Source: IOR16 sp963521065 (GTDB lineage Bacteria; Bacillota; Clostridia; Peptostreptococcales; Anaerovoracaceae). From it: 64,000 nucleotides of DNA. The DNA is taken from the NCBI GenBank assembly GCA_963521065.1, contig CAUQTI010000010.1, forward strand, positions 1 to 64,000, read 5' to 3'. Numbering within the stretch: position 1 is the stretch's first letter; the number at the start of each line of letters is the position of its first letter. A model generated the notes under the pieces. The model searched no databases. It saw only the letters and a list, made by a program, of their open reading frames with translations, and was not told the origin of the DNA. Below, piece by piece: positions 59,568 through 64,000 of this stretch. The position numbers were made by a program, and so were the translations under genes.

Positions 59568-60564
59568 AGAACTGAAGATAAAGATTGATCACGAACAAGA
59601 TACAAATGAATTGTTCGGTAATTTGGATATAAACTTGAAAATTATCCAGGAAAACTATGAAGTAGATATTGTACAGCGGCAGGATGAGCTGATTCTAAGA
59701 GGAAAAGAGGCATCAAAGGCACAGCAGGTGCTCTTGACCTTAATTTCTATTTTGGAGTCCGGTGAAAAGCTGGATGCGCAGAAAGTAAATTATGTGATCA
59801 GTCTGCTGGAAAAAGGGATTTCTTATAAAGACAGTAACGTAAAGAAGGATATTATTTGTTTTACGCATAGAGGAAAGCCCATTAAACCAAAAACTTTGGG
59901 ACAAACTGCTTATGCAAAGAGCATGAAGGAGCACGACGTTGTTTTTGGGGTGGGTCCGGCGGGAACCGGAAAAACATACATGGCCGTGGCGATGGCGGTC
60001 AATGCATTTAAAAATAAAGAAGTGGAAAAAATTATTTTGGCACGTCCTGCTGTAGAAGCAGGCGAGCGGCTCGGATTTCTTCCGGGTGATTTGCAGGAAA
60101 AGGTAGATCCTTATCTGCGCCCTCTCTACGATGCGTTATATGATATACTGGGAAGAGACAGTACACTGCGCCTGAAAGAAAGAGAAACGATTGAAGTGGT
60201 TCCTCTGGCATACATGAGAGGACGTACACTGGATAACTCGTTTATTATTTTGGACGAAGCACAAAATACGACAAAGGAGCAGATGAAAATGTTTCTTACG
60301 CGTTTGGGCTTCGGCTCGAAAGCGATTGTCACAGGAGATACGACGCAGATTGACCTGCCGCGGGGAAAACGTTCCGGCCTTCTGGATGCCATTGATGTAC
60401 TTGGAAATGTGGAAGGAATCGATTTCTGCTTTCTAAAAGACACGGACGTCGTTCGCCATCCGTTGGTTCGTCGCATTATCAACGCTTATGATGCTTATTC
60501 CAGAAAGAATCCGGAGAAAAATCCGGAGAAAGAAAATGAGGATTCAAATGGAGATCATTTTTAG
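59548..60564 (+). CDS. phoH: PhoH-like ATPase (YbeZ type)
   Basis: RNA-linked ATPase of 338 aa. Walker A is GVGPAGTGKTYMA (about 131-143), the following RPAVEAGERLGFLPGDL is the PhoH motif, and Walker B is FIILDEAQNT (about 231-240). It lies before ybeY, the typical partner in ribosome maturation. The start is TTG 59548 with GGGAGG 11 bp upstream, inside the yqfD end; no ATG would keep the N-terminus. The first 100 residues are the usual KH-like extension. Confidence 0.93.
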   Translation: MENLLIEELKIKIDHEQDTNELFGNLDINLKIIQENYEVDIVQRQDELILRGKEASKAQQVLLTLISILESGEKLDAQKVNYVISLLEKGISYKDSNVKKDIICFTHRGKPIKPKTLGQTAYAKSMKEHDVVFGVGPAGTGKTYMAVAMAVNAFKNKEVEKIILARPAVEAGERLGFLPGDLQEKVDPYLRPLYDALYDILGRDSTLRLKERETIEVVPLAYMRGRTLDNSFIILDEAQNTTKEQMKMFLTRLGFGSKAIVTGDTTQIDLPRGKRSGLLDAIDVLGNVEGIDFCFLKDTDVVRHPLVRRIINAYDAYSRKNPEKNPEKENEDSNGDHF

Positions 60565-61000
60565 TGAAGAACGCATGCCCGGCGAGGTGGTTGTAAATCA
60601 TATGAAGCAAGCAGGTGCTCTTTGTGTAAAAGAAGAAGGCTTGGATCCACAGCATATCACTGTGAGTGTTACCTTTGTAAGCACAGAAGAAATAAAGGAA
60701 CTCAACCGAATATACCGCGCAAAGGACGCGGTAACCGATGTGTTATCCTTTCCGCAGTATGACGATTTGAATGAAGTGCCGCAGGCAGAAGAGGTATGCT
60801 TGGGAGATGTTGTAATTTGTCCGGAGCAGGCATTGCTGCAAGCCGATGAATATGCACACTCCGGCGAACGAGAGTTAGTCTACCTCTTTGTTCACAGCAT
60901 GTTTCACCTTTTAGGGTATGACCATATGGATGAAGAAGAAAAAGCAGAAATGCGCGCGCAGGAAGAAAAGATCATGAATCAAATTGGGCTGGAGAGATAA
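60536..61000 (+). CDS. ybeY: Endoribonuclease YbeY (rRNA maturation factor)
   Basis: Metal-dependent RNase of 154 aa that matures 16S rRNA 3' ends. NRIYRAKDAVTDVLSFPQ (about 57-74), LGDVVICPEQA, and the zinc motif HSMFHLLGYDH (about 121-131). The canonical HGxLHLxGYDH reads HS here, a Gly-to-Ser change that keeps the three His. ATG 60536 follows CCGGAG, 28 bp inside phoH. The dgkA gene that often follows in Bacillota is not present. Confidence 0.93.
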   Translation: MRIQMEIIFSEERMPGEVVVNHMKQAGALCVKEEGLDPQHITVSVTFVSTEEIKELNRIYRAKDAVTDVLSFPQYDDLNEVPQAEEVCLGDVVICPEQALLQADEYAHSGERELVYLFVHSMFHLLGYDHMDEEEKAEMRAQEEKIMNQIGLER

Positions 61001-61060
61001 ACACTTTCTAGATGATTTGGAATTTATCGTTTTACCTTTGGTGCAGAATGGAGCCATGAT

Positions 61061-61438
61061 ATGGATGAGAAGGAATTATACCGAAGGGCAAGGCAGGCAA
61101 TGGAATATGCGTATGCTCCCTATTCAAAGTTTCGGGTTGGGGCTGCACTGCTTACCGCTTCCGGTGAAATTTTTACAGGAGTAAATGTTGAGAATGCCAG
61201 CTTTGGTGCAACGATTTGCGCAGAAAGAACTGCCCTTGTAAAAGCCGTTTCAGAAGGATTTCGTGAATTTACTGCGTTGGCCGTCGCTGCATCTGAGGGG
61301 GAAGCCTCTCCTTGCGGTATTTGTCGTCAGTTTATGTATGAATTTGGAGATGACCTGAAGGTCATCACAGGAGAAGACGAAGCACATCTGCACGTGATGG
61401 AAATTACAGAGCTTCTTCCCAAGGGATTTCGCCTGTAG
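61061..61438 (+). CDS. cdd: Cytidine deaminase
   Basis: Zinc enzyme of 125 aa converting cytidine/deoxycytidine to uridine forms. APYSKFRVGAALLTASGEIFTGVNVENASFG covers the substrate loop, CAERTA supplies the Cys and proton-shuttle Glu, and PCGICRQ the other two Cys. Typical length for the homotetramer. GGAG lies 7 bp before ATG 61061. It is between ybeY and era, as usual. Confidence 0.95.
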   Translation: MDEKELYRRARQAMEYAYAPYSKFRVGAALLTASGEIFTGVNVENASFGATICAERTALVKAVSEGFREFTALAVAASEGEASPCGICRQFMYEFGDDLKVITGEDEAHLHVMEITELLPKGFRL

Positions 61439-61491
61439 CATTTTACGAATAAATATTTTTACAGCTAAAGTACACAAGAGTAGGAGTCAGA

Positions 61492-62385
61492 ATGAAGTCA
61501 GGATTTATTGGAATTATCGGAAGACCGAATGTAGGGAAATCTACACTTTTGAATGCAGTTTTAGGAGAAAAAATTGCAATTGCTACAGATAAGCCGCAGA
61601 CGACACGAAACAGCATACGCGGTATTTTCACAAGACATAAAGGAGAGCCGGACGATTGTCAGCTTGTTTTTATTGATACGCCGGGGATTCACAAACCGAA
61701 AAATAAGCTTGGCGGCTATATGACGGAAATGGCGGCAAATACGTTAAAAGAGGTCGATGTGATTCTCTTTCTCGTTGACGATGCCCTGTCACGCGGCCCG
61801 GGAGATTCCTATATTTTGGACATGCTTAAAGAAGTAAAAACTCCAAAGCTCCTTGTGATTAATAAGATTGACAAGCTTGCCCCGGAAGTGTTCCGAAGCA
61901 TTTATGAGGAATATGACGAGACAGGTGTCTTTGACGGAATCTATGGAGTTTGTGCGTTGGAAGGGAAAAATGTAGGCGCGCTTTTGGAAAAGGTAGAAAG
62001 CCTGGTTTCAGAAGGACCGATGTATTTTCCTGAAGACATGGTGACGGATCACCCTGAGCGTTTTTTGGTGAGTGAATTGATTCGTGAAAAGGTGCTTTTA
62101 TATTTAAATGATGAAGTGCCGCACGGTGTTGCAGTGGAGATTGAAAGCTATAAAGAGACGGCTAAAATTACAAAAATAGGAGTTGTCATTTACTGCGAAA
62201 AGAAATCGCATAAAGGCATTATTATTGGAAAAGAAGGGAAAAAGCTGAAAGGGATTGGAAAGAGTGCCCGTTTGGAAATTGAAGGCTTGCTGGGAACGAA
62301 AGTATTTTTGGAAATCTGGGTGAAGGTAAAAGAAAACTGGCGGGACAGTGACTTTGCAATCAGCAATTTCGGCTATAAGGAATAA
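61492..62385 (+). CDS. era: GTPase Era
   Basis: Ribosome-assembly GTPase of 297 aa. G1 GRPNVGKSTLLN (about 10-21), G2 TTRNSIRGI, G3 DTPGIHKP, G4 NKIDKL, and a C-terminal KH domain with GIIIGKEGKKLKGIGKSARLEIE that binds the 16S rRNA 3' end. It follows cdd and is 2 bp ahead of recO. Confidence 0.97.
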   Translation: MKSGFIGIIGRPNVGKSTLLNAVLGEKIAIATDKPQTTRNSIRGIFTRHKGEPDDCQLVFIDTPGIHKPKNKLGGYMTEMAANTLKEVDVILFLVDDALSRGPGDSYILDMLKEVKTPKLLVINKIDKLAPEVFRSIYEEYDETGVFDGIYGVCALEGKNVGALLEKVESLVSEGPMYFPEDMVTDHPERFLVSELIREKVLLYLNDEVPHGVAVEIESYKETAKITKIGVVIYCEKKSHKGIIIGKEGKKLKGIGKSARLEIEGLLGTKVFLEIWVKVKENWRDSDFAISNFGYKE

Positions 62386-62387
62386 CG

Positions 62388-63146
62388 ATGTACACTGACA
62401 CGGAAGGAATCATATTCAAGCAAATAAAAACGGTATCTGGGCGCAGAATGGTTCTTTTATTTTCAAAAAAATTTGGAAAAATAAGCGCAGGTACGAATAT
62501 TAATGAGAAGGGCAAAGGAAAATCCGCTCTTGCAATGCGCCCGTTTACCTACGGCAGATATGAGCTGTATAAAAACCGTGATACATACCACATTAATGGG
62601 GCGGAGGTCTTAAAGAGCTACTACCGCATTGGTGAGGATGTAGAAAAATATATGTGTTGTTCTTATGTTTTGGAGTTAACCGAACGAGTTTTGGCGGAGG
62701 ATGCAAAAGCATCTGAAATTTTTTATTTACTCTTAGACTTTTTTTCCATCATGGAGGAACGAAAGAAAAAATTTGAGACAATAGTGCTTGCTTATCAGGT
62801 AAAGCTGCTTCAGCTTCTTGGGAGCATGCCGAAGCTCGATGCTTGCACGCGCTGCGGTACAACAGAGGATTTAAAAAGTTTCAGTGTGAAGGATGGCGGT
62901 CTCGTCTGCGGGAAATGCCTTTTGCAAGAGAATATGAATGATAGATTGATTTATGAATCAAACTTTGCTATAGTGGATATATTAAGATATTTTTTGCGGC
63001 ATCCCTTAAAATCCTTTAAAAGTTTAGCCCTAGAAGAATCTGTTCAGGGGCGGTTAGGGCAAATTTTAAAAGAATACTTCGCCTATCATTTGGACATCAA
63101 GACATTAAAAAGTGAAGGGTTTGTAATGAATCTTTCAAAAGAATAA
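62388..63146 (+). CDS. recO: DNA repair protein RecO
   Basis: Recombination mediator that helps load RecA on SSB-coated DNA. 252 aa: N-terminal OB fold (TEGIIFKQIKTVSGRRMVLLFSKKFG), a helical middle, and a zinc knuckle CTRCG...CGKC with four Cys (about 154-179). It starts 2 bp after era, the common order. No ribosome site other than inside era. Confidence 0.94.
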   Translation: MYTDTEGIIFKQIKTVSGRRMVLLFSKKFGKISAGTNINEKGKGKSALAMRPFTYGRYELYKNRDTYHINGAEVLKSYYRIGEDVEKYMCCSYVLELTERVLAEDAKASEIFYLLLDFFSIMEERKKKFETIVLAYQVKLLQLLGSMPKLDACTRCGTTEDLKSFSVKDGGLVCGKCLLQENMNDRLIYESNFAIVDILRYFLRHPLKSFKSLALEESVQGRLGQILKEYFAYHLDIKTLKSEGFVMNLSKE

Positions 63147-63183
63147 GAAAGTTTATCTGAAGAAAGAAAAGGTGGTGTTTTTT

Positions 63184-63819
63184 ATGGAAATTACATTAGA
63201 AAAGATTGAACTGGTAAAAGACAGAACTGGGGTTAGTTACAAAGAGGCCAAAGAGGCGTTGGAAGCAGCAGAAGGAAGTGTAGTGGACGCGATTATTAAC
63301 ATCGAAGAGTCCATTGACCTCAGCAGTAAGAGTAAGCTTGGCGAGCAAGGTGCTGAAATCATTGATTCCATGAAAGAAATGATTCGCAAGGGAAATATTT
63401 CAAAGATTACGATAAAGAAGGAAGATGAGGTATTGCTGAGCCTTCCTTTAAACGTAGGGATTATCGGAACGATTCTATTCCCATGGACTGCTGTATTTGC
63501 TACAATTGCAGCATTTGGTACGAAATGCAGAATTGAATTGCTGAAAGATAACGGTGAAATTGTCAATGTAAGCGGAATGGCGGCAGATACCTTTGAAAAT
63601 GTAAAGGAGAAGAGTTCTGTGATTGCGGATGAAATGAAAGTGAAGGGCACGGATGTGTTCAATAACGTCATGGAAAAAGCAAATGAAGCCTTGAAGAAAA
63701 ATACTGAGACAGAAATCTTTGAAGACGAAGAAGAGGAAGCAGACGAGTCTGCTGAGTGTGAGTGCGGTTGCAATGAATCAACTGCGACCTGTAACTGTGA
63801 AGAGGAAGAAAAGCAATAA
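63184..63819 (+). CDS. DUF4342 protein with UBA-like start and Cys-rich tail
   Basis: A 211-aa protein. The N-terminus (about 1-45) LEKIELVKDRTGVSYKEAKEALEAAEGSVVDAIINIEE is a UBA/TS-N-like three-helix bundle; residues 65-120 form the DUF4342 core, which includes a hydrophobic PLNVGIIGTILFPWTAVFATIAAFG (possible membrane loop). The tail is acidic and ends in CECGCNESTATCNC, a cluster of five Cys that may bind metal. AAAGGTGGT precedes ATG 63184. It sits between recO and glyS; function unknown. Confidence 0.78.
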   Translation: MEITLEKIELVKDRTGVSYKEAKEALEAAEGSVVDAIINIEESIDLSSKSKLGEQGAEIIDSMKEMIRKGNISKITIKKEDEVLLSLPLNVGIIGTILFPWTAVFATIAAFGTKCRIELLKDNGEIVNVSGMAADTFENVKEKSSVIADEMKVKGTDVFNNVMEKANEALKKNTETEIFEDEEEEADESAECECGCNESTATCNCEEEEKQ

Positions 63820-63849
63820 AAAATAAAGAAACAGAAATGGTAGGGTAAG

Positions 63850-64000
63850 ATGAAAAACGAATTTTCAATGGACAAAATTGTAGCATTGGCAAAATCTCGC
63901 GGTTTTGTATATCCGGGTTCTGAGATTTATGGAGGACTTGCAAATACGTGGGATTACGGTCCGGTAGGTGTCGAATTAAAGAATAACGTAAAAAAAGCAT
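63850..64000 (+). CDS. glyS: Glycyl-tRNA synthetase, dimeric type (5' part)
   Basis: Only the first 50 codons lie in the window. KIVALAKSRGFVYPGSEIYGGLANTWDYGPVGVELKNNVKKA is the N-terminus of the single-chain, homodimeric class II enzyme (GlyQS), which includes motif 1 nearby. The gene continues past base 64000. A weak purine-rich stretch (AGGG) precedes ATG 63850. Confidence 0.93.
   Translation, partial: MKNEFSMDKIVALAKSRGFVYPGSEIYGGLANTWDYGPVGVELKNNVKKA

Noticed and set aside
63237..63875. A 212-codon Ser-rich minus-strand frame opposite the DUF4342 gene
   Set aside because: The plus-strand gene has a ribosome site, a family match and operon context; the minus frame has none.
1..64000. 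tRNA or rRNA genes and prophage genes
   Set aside because: No cloverleaf with a TTCGA-type arm, no rRNA segment and no phage structural or integrase gene was recognised by eye.

Overview
The window reads as chromosomal DNA of a low-GC, endospore-forming Bacillota, most likely class Clostridia. The evidence is a set of sporulation genes (gpr, spoIIP, yqfC, yqfD), strong AGGAGG-type ribosome binding sites, frequent TTG starts, CIRCE control of the heat-shock operon, and the order rpsT-gpr-spoIIP-lepA-hemW ... hrcA-grpE-dnaK-dnaJ-prmA-rsmE ... mtaB-HIT-rpsU-yqeY-yqfC-yqfD-phoH-ybeY-cdd-era-recO-glyS, which is well known in that phylum. No rRNA, tRNA, CRISPR array or intact mobile element was found.

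Region 1 (1-5.1 kb) is an acquired island. It holds a decayed IS3-family transposase, an AT-rich non-coding stretch, and a Sau3AI-like (GATC) restriction-modification system. The endonuclease is followed by a second gene that looks like a PD-(D/E)XK nuclease. The C5 methyltransferase converges on them, and its leader carries a perfect 16-bp palindrome centred on GATC. Region 2 (5.3-24 kb) is accessory and mixed: a lone proB, a LysR/saccharopine-dehydrogenase-like/membrane-methyltransferase group, a flavoprotein divergent from an HxlR regulator, small enzymes (acetyltransferases, VOC protein, hydrolase, CDP-alcohol transferase with a probable ATT start), an ECF sigma factor with a putative anti-sigma factor, a chemoreceptor behind a hairpin-rich leader, deoD, an acyl-CoA synthetase, and unknown proteins (HicB-like, DUF3885).

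Region 3 (24-30 kb) starts the conserved block: rpsT, gpr, spoIIP, a small membrane protein, lepA and hemW. Region 4 (30-44.2 kb) separates hemW from hrcA. It contains glpK, a truncated CRP-like protein, a CDF transporter, nagB, nagA, two pairs of a TIM-barrel isomerase/epimerase-like protein and a Gfo/Idh/MocA oxidoreductase, a ROK kinase, a ribose-type ABC importer, and a cytidylate-kinase-like gene. My reading of this cluster is import of a GlcNAc glycoside, oxidative (3-keto) cleavage in place of hydrolysis, then phosphorylation (ROK), deacetylation (NagA) and deamination (NagB) to fructose-6-phosphate. The gene content is seen; the cleavage chemistry is inferred.

Region 5 (44.2-51.2 kb) is the CIRCE-controlled heat-shock operon followed by prmA and rsmE. 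Region 6 (51.2-55 kb) holds an M23 peptidase/polysaccharide deacetylase fusion, a small coiled-coil protein and a secreted Kelch/Ig-like protein. Region 7 (55.2-64 kb) is the conserved mtaB-to-glyS housekeeping block; the glycyl-tRNA synthetase gene runs off the end of the window.
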